In this document: piece by piece, positions 17,501 through 25,326 of the stretch | How the letters are laid out: every line of letters starts with the position of its first letter | Numbering within the stretch: position 1 is the first letter of the stretch | Assembly: GCA_016793465.1 (NCBI GenBank) | Contig: JAEUJW010000049.1 | Span: 1 to 49,929 of the forward strand | Direction of reading: 5' to 3' | Length of the DNA: 49,929 bases | From: Myxococcales bacterium | Lineage (GTDB): Bacteria > Myxococcota > Polyangia > Nannocystales > Nannocystaceae | Translations under genes and position numbers: made by a program | The notes under the pieces: model-generated | The model's database searches: none | What the model saw: the letters and a program-made list of their open reading frames with translations, nothing else | Told to the model about the DNA's origin: nothing

Positions 17501-19243
17501 CCCGTCGGCGAGCTGCTGGCGGCCTGCGCCGTGCTCGACGAGGTGTGGGCCTGGATCCTCGGCCACTCGCCCTCGTGCCACGACTGCCGCGGCCACGCCG
17601 AGTGGGACGTCCGCGCCGCCGCCGTGGCCGCCCACGCCCGCGCCCCCGACCCCGCCGCCGTCGTCGCCGCGCTCCAGGGCCGCCGCGGCCGCCTGGCCCA
17701 GACCGTCGCCCTCCACCTCGCGGCCCGCTTCTCCCTGGCCCTTCGGCCATGTCCCCTCGAACCTGGCCTCGGGGCCACCTGGCTGACCCGCCTGGTCCAG
17801 CGCCCGCAGCCCGCGCCGCAGGTCCTGCCGATCCTGCGCGGCCTGTGGCGCGCCCGCCCCGATCTGTCCGACTCCGCCGACCTGTTCGCCGCCCTCGTGC
17901 GCCAGGCCGGCCCCCACGCCACCCACGTCCACCTGCCCGCCCCCGAGGACTCGCCGCTCGGCGAGCTCGCCGAGCTCCTGCTCCACCTGCCCGCGCCGAC
18001 CGCCCTGCTCGCGCCCTGGCTGGCCCCGCAGGTCGAGCCCGTCGACTGGACCCCCGGCCGCTGGACCCTCCACGTCCACCGCCGCGGCCCCACCCCGATG
18101 CGCCGCCGCCTCGCCCAGCGCATGACCCACGACGGCAGCGAGCACGCCCGCGCGTGGCTGGCCCGCCTCGGCGACGAGGCCGCGCTCGCCCGCCCCGGCG
18201 GCGGCCGGCTCCACCGCCTCGCCGCCGCCGACGTCGCCCGTCAGCTCGCCCTCCTCACCCCCGAGCCCCCCGCCCGCCGCCCCGCCCGCGCACCTGTCCC
18301 GGGGGACACCTCCACCGTACCTGTCCCGGGGGACACCTCCCGCGCACCTGCCCCGGGGGACACCTCCCGCGCACCTGCCCCGGGGGACACCTCCCGCGTA
18401 CCTGCCCCCGAGGACATGTCCGCGAGCGCCTCCGCCCCCGCCGACGTCCCGCCCGAGTTCACGCGCTTTCTCGCCGCCGTCGCCGTCGACCGCGAGCTCC
18501 GCGCCCGCGAGCCCGCGGCCGTCGACCTCGCCCTGCTGCGCGAGGCCGTGCGGGCGGTGCTCCGCGCCCGCGAGCCGGCCCCGCGCGCCGCCGAGGTCCT
18601 GGAGCGCGCCCTCGAGCTGTTCAACCTCGCCGGCCTCGACGGCAGCATGGCCTGGCACGACCTGCTGGCCGTCCTCACCCCCGAGCACGCGGCCGCCGCC
18701 CCGCACCTCCACCCGACGCTGACCGCCCTGCTGGCCCGCGACGACCTCCGCGGCCTCGACCGCGAGCTCGTCGCCCGCCTGTCCGCCGCCCGCGCGCTGC
18801 ACCCCGCGCTGGTCGCCCGCCTCCTCGACGACGACCGCAGCTACCACTGCCAGATCCACCCGACGATCAGCCGCCTGCGGCACGCCGCCTGCCCCGACCC
18901 CGCCGCCCGCGACGAGCTGATCGCCGCCCTGATCGCCGCCGCCGGCCCGCGCGCCGCCGACATCGACACGGCCATGCACGCCGACGACCACGCCCGCTTC
19001 CTCGCCTGCCTCCCCCTGTGGACCCGCCTGCCCGACGCCGAGTGGCTCGCGGTCTACCGCGAGCTCCGCGAGCTCCACCTGCAGTCGCTCACGCTCGACA
19101 CCCGCCTCGCCGCCACCCCCGACCCCGCCGCCCGCGCCGCCCTCCGCGCCCTCGCCGAGTCCGAGTGGGACCGACCCGAGCGCGACGACGAAGCCGACAC
19201 CGCCCGCACCTGGCTGCTCGCGGCCCTCGATCCCCCGACCTGA
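14558..19243 (+). CDS. Large uncharacterised protein (1561 aa) with an embedded tandem-repeat linker
   Basis: Start GTG 14558 (VAKAGDLIKELQRRIRNLERLVGAL, a short coiled coil). No signal peptide or membrane segment is seen. Most of the chain is Ala/Leu/Arg-rich helical sequence resembling HEAT-like solenoids. The best conserved-looking block is residues 692-768: ISLEDDPLEALRMGIPFGTC, then CLSL..GFNADSAVLNAVDPNKRVLYVRD followed by VVARKLLAVSS and GYRLYADRR. It has the feel of a PcfJ-like or enzyme-like core, but I cannot name it. Residues 1245-1289 are five 9-residue repeats (PVPGDTS type) that separate off a C-terminal domain of about 270 residues. Downstream of a minimal LysR regulator with 40-bp spacing. 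Function unknown. Confidence 0.85.
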   Translation: MAKAGDLIKELQRRIRNLERLVGALVPTAEGPVLLDIAGVRAPFVAVDLARTHLPALPALLATLSLRREPHHLTPAFLARAHRDLKALELVDWLAVVRGAPRLFRSHGPFDAGWLAMQEARLAGLTAALQTRSDGADLHDWPATLVAAVHGPAAAAALADWIDRSAALGPRRRREAARRVDALVRRLRDLAAPREPSALAVTVDAAARAVARLARPGRAADRRLDLVLRDLLAWPAAAAPSHGDPPVPADSPDSPVPPVSLGPAASEALAARVRARAAPLIRGLGGARSPRRLAELRRTLTAYALAFAPDPAEPPPVIDPDALELATTRLREAGELPPGLSLPRALWLLRLPLEPSTRAAVAPWVAAGFPPALLEQVIAHAQHDRLAGLQGDVTLATAYADWLVRLVPHYKQRLGVDLELEPDHFARLHASHRGGLALLAHCLIEHHAPDERDPEAHLARLRATLGLFAARPRRAEALLADLSHAPAGRGRERFPEFAAWLGDPALLDRYCHLCELAGEPVALSNTLRRDLGRLPKLLRQRDWLLTRSDRTAEQDRRLAALAAELAASEHADPAWTRRRLAERCEALQARAFARRLDAVLRELLGEALGVAPPALTPAWRDAVRFWLGESARNRGLLTRLLRFAVAHPGRPIAAATPQGQAWIARAGEHMRVDAWLAPRRRALDLDDQRLAISLEDDPLEALRMGIPFGTCLSLADGFNADSAVLNAVDPNKRVLYVRDARGAVVARKLLAVSSAFTLLGYRLYADRRLPGLGELVGEFCRALAADCGLALADAGAPAEVHPGFWYDDQPVAWTGPGRHDLAALAGYFTRMGRPTPHRLEAWSLRYLHAWDAWARGDVALAADLVDRTTGSAAEGPGDLLAEHHGRALARLARNDPRLALVHLRRSARAGAPALLQAVAAFPDLSSARNDVADALEHAPSSAAVARAWLAAVARAPRDVARFDDHGLEHRTTQIGRHLGLLPVGELLAACAVLDEVWAWILGHSPSCHDCRGHAEWDVRAAAVAAHARAPDPAAVVAALQGRRGRLAQTVALHLAARFSLALRPCPLEPGLGATWLTRLVQRPQPAPQVLPILRGLWRARPDLSDSADLFAALVRQAGPHATHVHLPAPEDSPLGELAELLLHLPAPTALLAPWLAPQVEPVDWTPGRWTLHVHRRGPTPMRRRLAQRMTHDGSEHARAWLARLGDEAALARPGGGRLHRLAAADVARQLALLTPEPPARRPARAPVPGDTSTVPVPGDTSRAPAPGDTSRAPAPGDTSRVPAPEDMSASASAPADVPPEFTRFLAAVAVDRELRAREPAAVDLALLREAVRAVLRAREPAPRAAEVLERALELFNLAGLDGSMAWHDLLAVLTPEHAAAAPHLHPTLTALLARDDLRGLDRELVARLSAARALHPALVARLLDDDRSYHCQIHPTISRLRHAACPDPAARDELIAALIAAAGPRAADIDTAMHADDHARFLACLPLWTRLPDAEWLAVYRELRELHLQSLTLDTRLAATPDPAARAALRALAESEWDRPERDDEADTARTWLLAALDPPT
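18290..18424 (+). repeat. Five tandem 27-bp repeats, in frame, encoding PVPGDTS-type units
   Basis: Units start at 18290, 18317, 18344, 18371 and 18398 with an exact 27-bp period. Each contains CCTGTCCCGGGGGACACCTC or a one- to few-base variant, itself partly palindromic (TGTCC...GGACA). Reading frame is kept, giving nine residues per unit. The last unit ends in the palindrome GGACATGTCC (18412-18421), also found outside genes in this window. Confidence 0.9.
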
Positions 19244-19286
19244 ACCCGCGTGCCTGCGCGCGGCCGTTCGTGCCAGGATGCCCCGC

Positions 19287-20324
19287 ATGTCGCCACGCCT
19301 CGCCCGCTGCCTCGCCTCCGCGCTCGTGCTGCTCGCCTGCAAGGACCCCGACGACGGCGGCGCCGACGCGACCACGACGGCCACGGCGCCCGCGACCTCG
19401 ACCGCCCCCACGAGCGGCGAGCCGGCCACCACCGAGATCACGACCGGCGACGACACCACCCCGCCGACGACCGCCCCCGACGACACCACCGCCGCCCCGA
19501 CGACCGCCGTGCCCGAGACCGGCGACACCTCGGCCACGACCACCACCGACCCGACCGCGACCACCGACGTCGCGACCGACACCACCGCCACCACCGGCGA
19601 CCCGCCCGCGTTCGCCCTGCCGCCGCCCGACGGCGGCTTCGACTACCAGCTCGGCAGCGCCTATCCGCCGCCCGACGGCGTCGTCATCGTCACCCGCGAC
19701 CGCACCGCCGCGCCCGCGCCCGGCCTCTACAACCTCTGCTACGTCAACGGCTTCCAGGCCCAGCCCGACGCCGCCGACTGGTGGCTCGACGAGCACCCCG
19801 ACCTCGTGCTCCGCGACGGCATGGGCGACCCCGTGATCGACGTCGACTGGGACGAGATGCTGCTCGACACCGGCACCCCCGAGAAGCGCGCGGCGATCGC
19901 CGCGATCGTCGGCGAGTGGATCGCCGGCTGCGCCGCCGACGGCTTCGACGCCGTCGAGATCGACAACCTCGACTCCTACTCGCGCTCGATGGACCTGCTC
20001 ACCCAGGACGACAACGTCGCGACCATGGCCCTGCTGTCCGCCGCCGCCCACGCCGCCGGCCTCGCCATCGCCCAGAAGAACTCGACCGAGCTGCTGGACC
20101 GCCGCGCCGAGATGGGCACCGACCTCGCCGTGTCCGAGGAGTGCAGCACCTACGACGAGTGCGGCGACTACGTCGGCGTCTACGGCGACGCCGTGCTCAT
20201 GATCGAGTACATCGCCCCCGACTTCGCGGCCGGCTGCGCCGCCTGGCCCGGCCACTCGATCGTGCTGCGGGACCTCGACCTGGTCGGCCCGCGAGACGGC
20301 GGCTACGTGTTCGACGCCTGCTGA
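19287..20324 (+). CDS. GH114-type endo-alpha-1,4-polygalactosaminidase-like lipoprotein
   Basis: 345 residues from ATG 19287; an ATG 9 bp upstream is in frame but overlaps a -10-like CAGGAT. Lipobox LLAC after MSPRLARCLASALV, then a Thr-rich linker of about 85 residues. The C-terminal 235 residues form a TIM-barrel hydrolase of the GH114 type: YNLCYVNGFQAQPDAADWW, then WLDEHPDLVLRD, DVDWDEMLLD, GFDAVEIDNLDSYSR (candidate catalytic acids) and IAQKNSTELL. GH114 enzymes cleave alpha-1,4-linked galactosamine polymers. As a surface lipoprotein in a predatory or soil bacterium it could attack amino-sugar exopolysaccharide; that is inference. Confidence 0.85.
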   Translation: MSPRLARCLASALVLLACKDPDDGGADATTTATAPATSTAPTSGEPATTEITTGDDTTPPTTAPDDTTAAPTTAVPETGDTSATTTTDPTATTDVATDTTATTGDPPAFALPPPDGGFDYQLGSAYPPPDGVVIVTRDRTAAPAPGLYNLCYVNGFQAQPDAADWWLDEHPDLVLRDGMGDPVIDVDWDEMLLDTGTPEKRAAIAAIVGEWIAGCAADGFDAVEIDNLDSYSRSMDLLTQDDNVATMALLSAAAHAAGLAIAQKNSTELLDRRAEMGTDLAVSEECSTYDECGDYVGVYGDAVLMIEYIAPDFAAGCAAWPGHSIVLRDLDLVGPRDGGYVFDAC

Positions 20325-20328
20325 GGCG

Positions 20329-21189
20329 TCACAGCCGCCGCCGCAGGCGCTCGACCTCCGCCAGCGCCTCGGCCAGCCTCGCCTCGGCCTCGGCCCGCGC
20401 CGCCGCCTCCTGCGCCCGCGCCGCCGCCTCCTGCGCCCGCGCCGCCTCCGCCTCCGCCCGCGCCGCCTCCGCCGCCTCCGCCTCCGCCTCCTTGCGGTGC
20501 AGCCGCTCCTCGAGCCCCTCGAGCATGCCCTCGAGCGTACCGACGAGCTCGGCGCTGGTCGGCACCGACGCCGTGCCGACGTAGAAGCGCAGGCGGTGGT
20601 CCTCGCGGCGCATGTCGAGCCCGAGCACCTCCGAGTGGAAGCGCCCGAACTGCGGCACGATCGGGTGGTAGCGCCGGCCCTCGCCGAGCCGCCAGCCCGC
20701 GAGGTGCAGGCGCGTACGGTCGAACACGAAGTACTCGCGGATCCCCAGCCGCGCGTAGCGCTCGACGTTCGCCTCGTAGTCCTTGTGGCGATCGCCGCTG
20801 ACCCGGATCTCGAGCGCCAGGTCGAGCCCGCGGCGCTCGTCGCTGACGACCCAGCGCATGCGCTCGTGGGTCGACACGTCGACCACCGCCATCAGGTCCG
20901 GCGCGAACATCCGCTCGCCCGGGTAGTACACCGGCAGCTCGCACGCGAGGTAGACCGGCCGCCCCATGCGCGCGAAGAAGTCGTCGAGCGTCGCGCGCAC
21001 CCGCATCTTCGTGTTGAAGTGCGGGTCGCCCTCCGGCAAGAACAGCTGGCGGTCGAACTCCGACGGCAACGCGTCGACCGTCCTGCGCCGCTCCTCCGGC
21101 GTCATGCGGTCCCACACCTCCGAGGACGGCGCGCGCGGCACGTCCTCGTGGGGATCGCCAGACTCGTCCGTGTGCGCTCGGTCGACCAT
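20329..21189 (-). CDS. Uma2-family (DUF820) PD-(D/E)XK endonuclease-like protein
   Basis: 286 residues. The Uma2 core covers about residues 45-215. Likely active-site elements are FAPDLMAVVD (Asp of PD), LDLALEIRVSGDRHKDYEANVERYARLGIREYFVFD in pieces, that is the E-x-[SD]..(x)K-pattern where Lys of the HKDY segment occupies the usual catalytic position. The tail (about 225-286) is an Ala/Glu/Arg coiled coil with repeated EAAARAQ units. Uma2 proteins are common and often expanded in myxobacteria and cyanobacteria; their true substrate is unclear. TAGGAT (21196-21201) lies 6 nt before the ATG and predicts a leaderless transcript. It converges on the GH114 gene with 4 bp between stops. Confidence 0.87.
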   Translation of the reverse strand: MVDRAHTDESGDPHEDVPRAPSSEVWDRMTPEERRRTVDALPSEFDRQLFLPEGDPHFNTKMRVRATLDDFFARMGRPVYLACELPVYYPGERMFAPDLMAVVDVSTHERMRWVVSDERRGLDLALEIRVSGDRHKDYEANVERYARLGIREYFVFDRTRLHLAGWRLGEGRRYHPIVPQFGRFHSEVLGLDMRREDHRLRFYVGTASVPTSAELVGTLEGMLEGLEERLHRKEAEAEAAEAARAEAEAARAQEAAARAQEAAARAEAEARLAEALAEVERLRRRL

Positions 21190-21195
21190 CGCGTC

Positions 21196-21201
21196 ATCCT
21201 A
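21196..21201 (-). promoter_or_regulatory. Candidate -10 element of the Uma2 gene, leaderless
   Basis: TAGGAT on the minus strand ends 6 nt before the ATG (21189); there is no room for a Shine-Dalgarno. Confidence 0.45.
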
Positions 21202-21312
21202 GCGGAACTCCGCCGCCCGGGCGAGCCCGGCGAACAGCGATCCCGCGGCCGCGTGCGCCTCGGGCCCGCGCCGCTGGTCCCGCCCGGCGATGTTTGCTAA
21301 CCACCGCCCCGC

Positions 21313-22896
21313 ATGCACGCACCCCACGACGCGATCGTCCTCGGCGCCGGCCACAACGGCCTCGTCACCGCCTGTTACCTGGCGAGGGCCGGCTGGAAGG
21401 TCCTCGTGCTCGAGCGCCGCGGCGTGGTCGGCGGCGCGTGCGTCACCGAGGAGACCTTCCCCGGCTTCAAGGTCTCGACCGCCGCCTACGTCAGCAGCCT
21501 GTTTAATAATCAGATCGTCCGCGACCTCGAGCTGCACGCCCACGGCTACGAGCTGCTCGCGCGCGTGCCCTCCTCGTACTCGCCGTTCCACGACGGGCGC
21601 CACCTCCTGCTCGGCGGCGGCCCCGAGCAGGACCGCCGCGAGATCGGCAAGTTCTCGCGCAAGGACGCCGACGCCTACCCGAAGTACGAGGCCATGCTCG
21701 AGCGCATCGCCGGCGCGCTCGAGCCCACCCTGCACCGCCTCGCCCCCGACGTCGTGCGCCCCGGCCTCGGCGACCTCGCCGGCTTATTTAAGTTGGGCCG
21801 CGCCCTGCAAAAGCTCGGCGGCGCCGGCATGGCCGAGGCGGTCGACCTCCTCACCGGCCCCGCGCGCACGATCCTCGACCGCTGGTTCGAATCGGAGCAG
21901 CTGAAGGCCACCCTCGCGACCGACGCCGTGATCGGCGCGATGGCGGCGCCCTCGACCCCCGGCACCGCCTACGTGCTGTTCCACCACGTCATGGGCGAGA
22001 CCCACGGACGGCGCGGCGTGTGGGCCTACGTCCGCGGCGGAATGGGCGGCCTGACGCAGGCGCTGGCGACCGTCGCGCGCAGGCACGGCGCCGAGATCCG
22101 CACCGACGCCGAGGTCGCCAGGATCCTCACCACGAACGGCCGCGTCACCGGCGTCGCGCTGGCCAGCGGCGAGGAGCTGCGCGCCGGCGTGGTCGCCAGC
22201 AACGCCGACGCCCACGTCACCTTCCGCCGCCTGCTCGCCCCCTCCGACGTCCCGCCCGAGTTCGCCGCCGCCGTCGACCGCATCGACTACGGCTCCGCCT
22301 CGCTGAAGATCAACGTCGCCCTGTCCGGCCTGCCGCGGTTCACCGCGCGCCCGCCCGAGGGCACCGACCACCTGCGCGGCACCGTCCACCTGTGCCCCAG
22401 CCAGGACCACATCGAGCGCGGCTTCGACGACGCCAAGTACGGCCGACCCTCGCGCGACCCGATCCTCGAGTGCACCCTGCCGTCGGTCGTCGACCCCACC
22501 GTCGCCCCGCCGGGCAAGCACCTCATGTCGATGTTCGTGCAGTACGCCCCCTACAAGCTGAAGGACGGCCACTGGGACGACCTGAAGGACAGCTTCGCCG
22601 ACCGCTGCTTCGAGGTCCTCGAGAGCTACGCCCCGGGCTTCCGCGACCTCGTGATCGACCGTCAGGTGCTCTCGCCCCTCGACCTCGAGCGGGTCTTCAA
22701 CCTCACCGGCGGCAGCATCAGCCAGGGCGCGATGAACCTCGGCCAGCTGCTCATGTTCCGTCCCGCGCCCGGCTGGACGCAGCATCGCACCCCCATTCGC
22801 GGCCTCTACCTGTGCGGCGCCGCGACCCACCCTGGCGGCGGTGTCATGGGTACGCCCGGCCTGCACGCCGCGCAGCAGATCCTCCGCCGCGAATGA
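21313..22896 (+). CDS. FAD-dependent oxidoreductase, PYROXD2/phytoene-desaturase-like
   Basis: 527 residues. The N-terminal dinucleotide-binding motif is AIVLGAGHNGLVTACYLARAGWKVLVLERR, with GGACVTEE following, as in the phytoene dehydrogenase superfamily. The C-terminus has the second FAD motif GLYLCGAATHPGGGVMGTPGLHAAQQIL. Internal similarity (FPGFKVSTAAYVSSL, the DHLRGTVHLCPSQDHIERGF region) is to the PYROXD2 branch rather than true carotenoid desaturases. Substrate unknown. No other carotenoid gene is adjacent. Two A/T-rich codon islets encode LFNN (21502-21510) and LFKL (21784-21791). Single gene, divergent from the Uma2 gene. Confidence 0.9.
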   Translation: MHAPHDAIVLGAGHNGLVTACYLARAGWKVLVLERRGVVGGACVTEETFPGFKVSTAAYVSSLFNNQIVRDLELHAHGYELLARVPSSYSPFHDGRHLLLGGGPEQDRREIGKFSRKDADAYPKYEAMLERIAGALEPTLHRLAPDVVRPGLGDLAGLFKLGRALQKLGGAGMAEAVDLLTGPARTILDRWFESEQLKATLATDAVIGAMAAPSTPGTAYVLFHHVMGETHGRRGVWAYVRGGMGGLTQALATVARRHGAEIRTDAEVARILTTNGRVTGVALASGEELRAGVVASNADAHVTFRRLLAPSDVPPEFAAAVDRIDYGSASLKINVALSGLPRFTARPPEGTDHLRGTVHLCPSQDHIERGFDDAKYGRPSRDPILECTLPSVVDPTVAPPGKHLMSMFVQYAPYKLKDGHWDDLKDSFADRCFEVLESYAPGFRDLVIDRQVLSPLDLERVFNLTGGSISQGAMNLGQLLMFRPAPGWTQHRTPIRGLYLCGAATHPGGGVMGTPGLHAAQQILRRE

Positions 22897-22991
22897 CCGC
22901 CCGCGGGCCGCTCGTCGCGGGCGCGAGCGGCGTCACGCGCGACACCGACGCCATGACGCGAAATGCGTGTGTCCACGCCTGACCGCGGCTT

Positions 22992-23021
22992 TTGACCGCC
23001 TGCACGAGCCCGTGCTACCAA
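22992..23021 (+). promoter_or_regulatory. Candidate sigma-70 promoter of the 287-aa lipoprotein gene
   Basis: TTGACC (22992-22997), an 18-bp spacer and TACCAA (23016-23021). The ATG at 23032 follows after 10 nt, so the transcript would have almost no leader. Confidence 0.5.
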
Positions 23022-23031
23022 GTTTCTCATC

Positions 23032-23895
23032 ATGTCTTGGACCCTTCGCTTACTCACCCCCGCGCTCCTCCTCGGCCTCGCCTGCACCCCCAAGGACGAC
23101 GAATCCGACGACGACGCCGGCGACACCACCAGCGCCGAGGGCACGATCGGCGGCTCCTCCACCTCGGGCGACGAGGTGACCACCGGCATCGGCGACCCGA
23201 CCGTGCCCGGCACCGCCACGGCGACCACCGCCGGCACCGCCTCGGGCGGCACCGACAGCACGACCACCACCAGCCCCGGCACCAGCGTCGGCACGCTCGA
23301 CGAGGGCGGCGAGGTCACCTCGGCCGGCACCGTCCCGGGCACCACCGATGACCCGAGCGACACCGCCACCGACACCAACGGCGAGACCGGCCCCGACGTG
23401 CCGCCGCCCGCGTGCGAGGGCGACGCCGCGCCGATCGTCGCCAACACGATCGTCGCCTACACCGAGGCCCAGATCCCCCCGCAGCCCGGCACGACCAGCG
23501 GCGGCAGCAGCAGCACCGGCGGCGACCCCAACCCGCCCGACACGATCTACGTGCGCCTGTCCGACCAGGACTTCATGTGCAAGGACCCCTCGGCGATCCT
23601 CGAGTGCGGCCCGCACTGGGAGGTCACCATCGTCATCAAGCCGGAGTTCCAGTTCCCCGGCACCTACGACCTGCTCGACACCGACAAGGTGTTCGCGACC
23701 AGCTGGGAGACCGCCGCGCCCGAGGGCATGGGCCCCGACGAGTGCAGCCAGGGCGGCGGCAGCTTCGGCGGCACCTTCGAGCTGACCAAGATCACCGACG
23801 GCACCGTCGAGGGCCGCCTGTGCAACGTCGACCCCCTGTTCTTCGACAACGACCCCGAGCTCAACGGCTCCTTCGTCGCCGAGCGCTGCCAGTAA
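23032..23895 (+). CDS. Lipoprotein with Thr/Asp/Gly-rich linker
   Basis: 287 residues. Signal peptide MSWTLRLLTPALLLGLAC with lipobox LGLAC. Residues 22-125 are a low-complexity Thr/Ser/Gly/Asp linker. The remaining 160 residues form a small domain with few cysteines (ACEGDAAPIVANTIVAYTEA, FMCKDPSAILECG, GRLCNVDPLFFDNDPELNG, final AERCQ); the paired cysteines suggest an exported fold. I do not recognise a family. The architecture is the same as that of several other lipoproteins in this window with unrelated end domains. Function unknown. Confidence 0.85.
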   Translation: MSWTLRLLTPALLLGLACTPKDDESDDDAGDTTSAEGTIGGSSTSGDEVTTGIGDPTVPGTATATTAGTASGGTDSTTTTSPGTSVGTLDEGGEVTSAGTVPGTTDDPSDTATDTNGETGPDVPPPACEGDAAPIVANTIVAYTEAQIPPQPGTTSGGSSSTGGDPNPPDTIYVRLSDQDFMCKDPSAILECGPHWEVTIVIKPEFQFPGTYDLLDTDKVFATSWETAAPEGMGPDECSQGGGSFGGTFELTKITDGTVEGRLCNVDPLFFDNDPELNGSFVAERCQ

Positions 23896-24031
23896 CCCGC
23901 GCCGCGGCGCAGCACGAGCCCGGGCCGTCCGCGCGACGACCCGGGCTCGCCGGCTTCTTCGCGGGCGCGGCCGGGCCGCCGCGCACGTTCCCGCGCCCGC
24001 ACGCCGCAGCACGGCCGCCGCGGCCTTGCGA

Positions 24032-24037
24032 TACACT
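24032..24037 (+). promoter_or_regulatory. Candidate -10 element of the radical SAM gene, leaderless
   Basis: TACACT ends 6 nt before the ATG at 24044, supporting that start over the in-frame ATG at 24026. Confidence 0.45.
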
Positions 24038-24043
24038 GCCCGC

Positions 24044-25300
24044 ATGGCCGTCCGCGCCCTCCGCCCCACCGACCTCGACGCCCCGCGCCCGATCTACGTC
24101 GTGTGGGAGACGACCCTGCGCTGCGACCACGCCTGCGCCCACTGCGGCTCGCGTGCCGGCCCCGAGGCGCGTGACGACGAGCTCGACACCGACGAGCTGC
24201 TCGCGGTCGCCGACAGCCTCATCGGCCTCGGCACCCGCGAGGTCACGCTGATCGGCGGCGAGGCCTACCTGCGCGGCGACTGCTACCGCCTGATCTCCCA
24301 CCTGCGCGACGGCGGCGTGCGCGTGACCATGCAGACCGGCGGCCGCGGCCTCACCGAGAGCCGCGTGCGCAGGCTGAAGGAGGCCGGGCTCGCCGCGATC
24401 GGCGTGTCGGTCGACGGCCCGCCGCACATCCACGACGAGCTGCGCGCCGCGCCCGGCAGCCACGCGGCCGCCCTGCAGGGCATCGCCCACGCCCGCGCCG
24501 CCGGGCTCGTCGTCACCAGCAACTGCCAGGTCAACCGCCTCAACAAGGACCACCTGAAGGAGACCGCGCGGACCCTGCGCGACGCCGGGGTGGCGGTGTG
24601 GCGGGCCCAGCTGACCGCGCCGATGGGCCGCGCCGCCGACATGCCGGAGTGGATCCTGCAGCCGTGGATGATCCTCGAGGTCATCGACACGCTGGCCGAG
24701 ATCCAGCGCGAGGCCTTCGCCGAGGCCGAGCGCCGCGGCCTCCCGCCCGAGCGCGCCTTCCACGTGCGCCTCGGCAACAACGTCGGCTACTTCGGCCCCC
24801 ACGAGAAGCTCCTCCGCGCCCGCCCCGGCACCCAGGAGTCGCACTGGCAGAGCTGCGGCGCCGGCAAGTTCGTCATGGGCATCGAGTCCGACGGCACGAT
24901 CAAGGGCTGCCCCTCGCTGCCGACCGCGCCCTACGACGGCGGCAACGTCCGCGAGCTGTCGCTCGCGCAGATCTGGGAGCACAGCGAGGTCATCGCCTTC
25001 GCCCGCGACCGCACCCTCGACGAGCTGTGGGGCTTCTGCAAGTCCTGCTACTACGCCGAGGTCTGCCGCGCCGGCTGCAGCTTCACCGCCCACAGCACCC
25101 TCGGCCGCCGCGGCAACATGCCGTTCTGCTACTACCGCGCCAGCCAGCTGCGCAAGCAGGGCCTGCGCGAGCGCCTCGTGCACAAGACCCGCGCGCCCGG
25201 GGCGCCCTACGACTTCGGCTGCTTCGACCTCGCCGTCGAGCCCTGGCCCGCCGAGGAGGCGCCCGAGCGCCCGCGCACCCGCCTGCCCGTGCTCGCCTGA
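24044..25300 (+). CDS. Radical SAM/SPASM domain protein
   Basis: 418 residues. The 4Fe-4S motif is CDHACAHC (Cys27, Cys31, Cys34). SAM-binding region GTREVTLIGGEAYLRGD and TTLR entry are typical. The C-terminal SPASM region holds auxiliary-cluster cysteines: SCGAGKFVMGIESDGTIKGC, then FCKSCYYAEVCRAGC and a last Cys in MPFCYYRA. SPASM enzymes often modify ribosomal peptides, but others act on proteins or small molecules. I see no precursor peptide beside it. It is transcribed alone, convergent with the T6SS operon, with a strong hairpin after its stop. The deltaproteobacterial subfamily with the GGEAYLR motif is familiar to me, but its substrate is not known to me. Confidence 0.9.
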   Translation: MAVRALRPTDLDAPRPIYVVWETTLRCDHACAHCGSRAGPEARDDELDTDELLAVADSLIGLGTREVTLIGGEAYLRGDCYRLISHLRDGGVRVTMQTGGRGLTESRVRRLKEAGLAAIGVSVDGPPHIHDELRAAPGSHAAALQGIAHARAAGLVVTSNCQVNRLNKDHLKETARTLRDAGVAVWRAQLTAPMGRAADMPEWILQPWMILEVIDTLAEIQREAFAEAERRGLPPERAFHVRLGNNVGYFGPHEKLLRARPGTQESHWQSCGAGKFVMGIESDGTIKGCPSLPTAPYDGGNVRELSLAQIWEHSEVIAFARDRTLDELWGFCKSCYYAEVCRAGCSFTAHSTLGRRGNMPFCYYRASQLRKQGLRERLVHKTRAPGAPYDFGCFDLAVEPWPAEEAPERPRTRLPVLA

Positions 25301-25326
25301 CGGCGCCGCCGGCGCGGCGGGTGTCG

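Noticed and set aside
18290..18424. Possible CRISPR array
   Set aside because: The 27-bp units are directly adjacent with no spacers, keep the reading frame and have no cas genes nearby.
15317..19594. 1425-codon minus-strand frame and 1413-codon plus-strand frame across the 1561-aa gene
   Set aside because: Both are Gly/Val/Ala- or Arg/Pro-rich shadows. The chosen frame has normal codon bias (G/C in third position), balanced residues and a patterned core.
21313..22896. Carotenoid phytoene desaturase regulated by the CarH-like protein
   Set aside because: Sequence is closer to the PYROXD2 branch, no crtB/crtE-type gene is near, and the CarH-type palindrome is not found before it.
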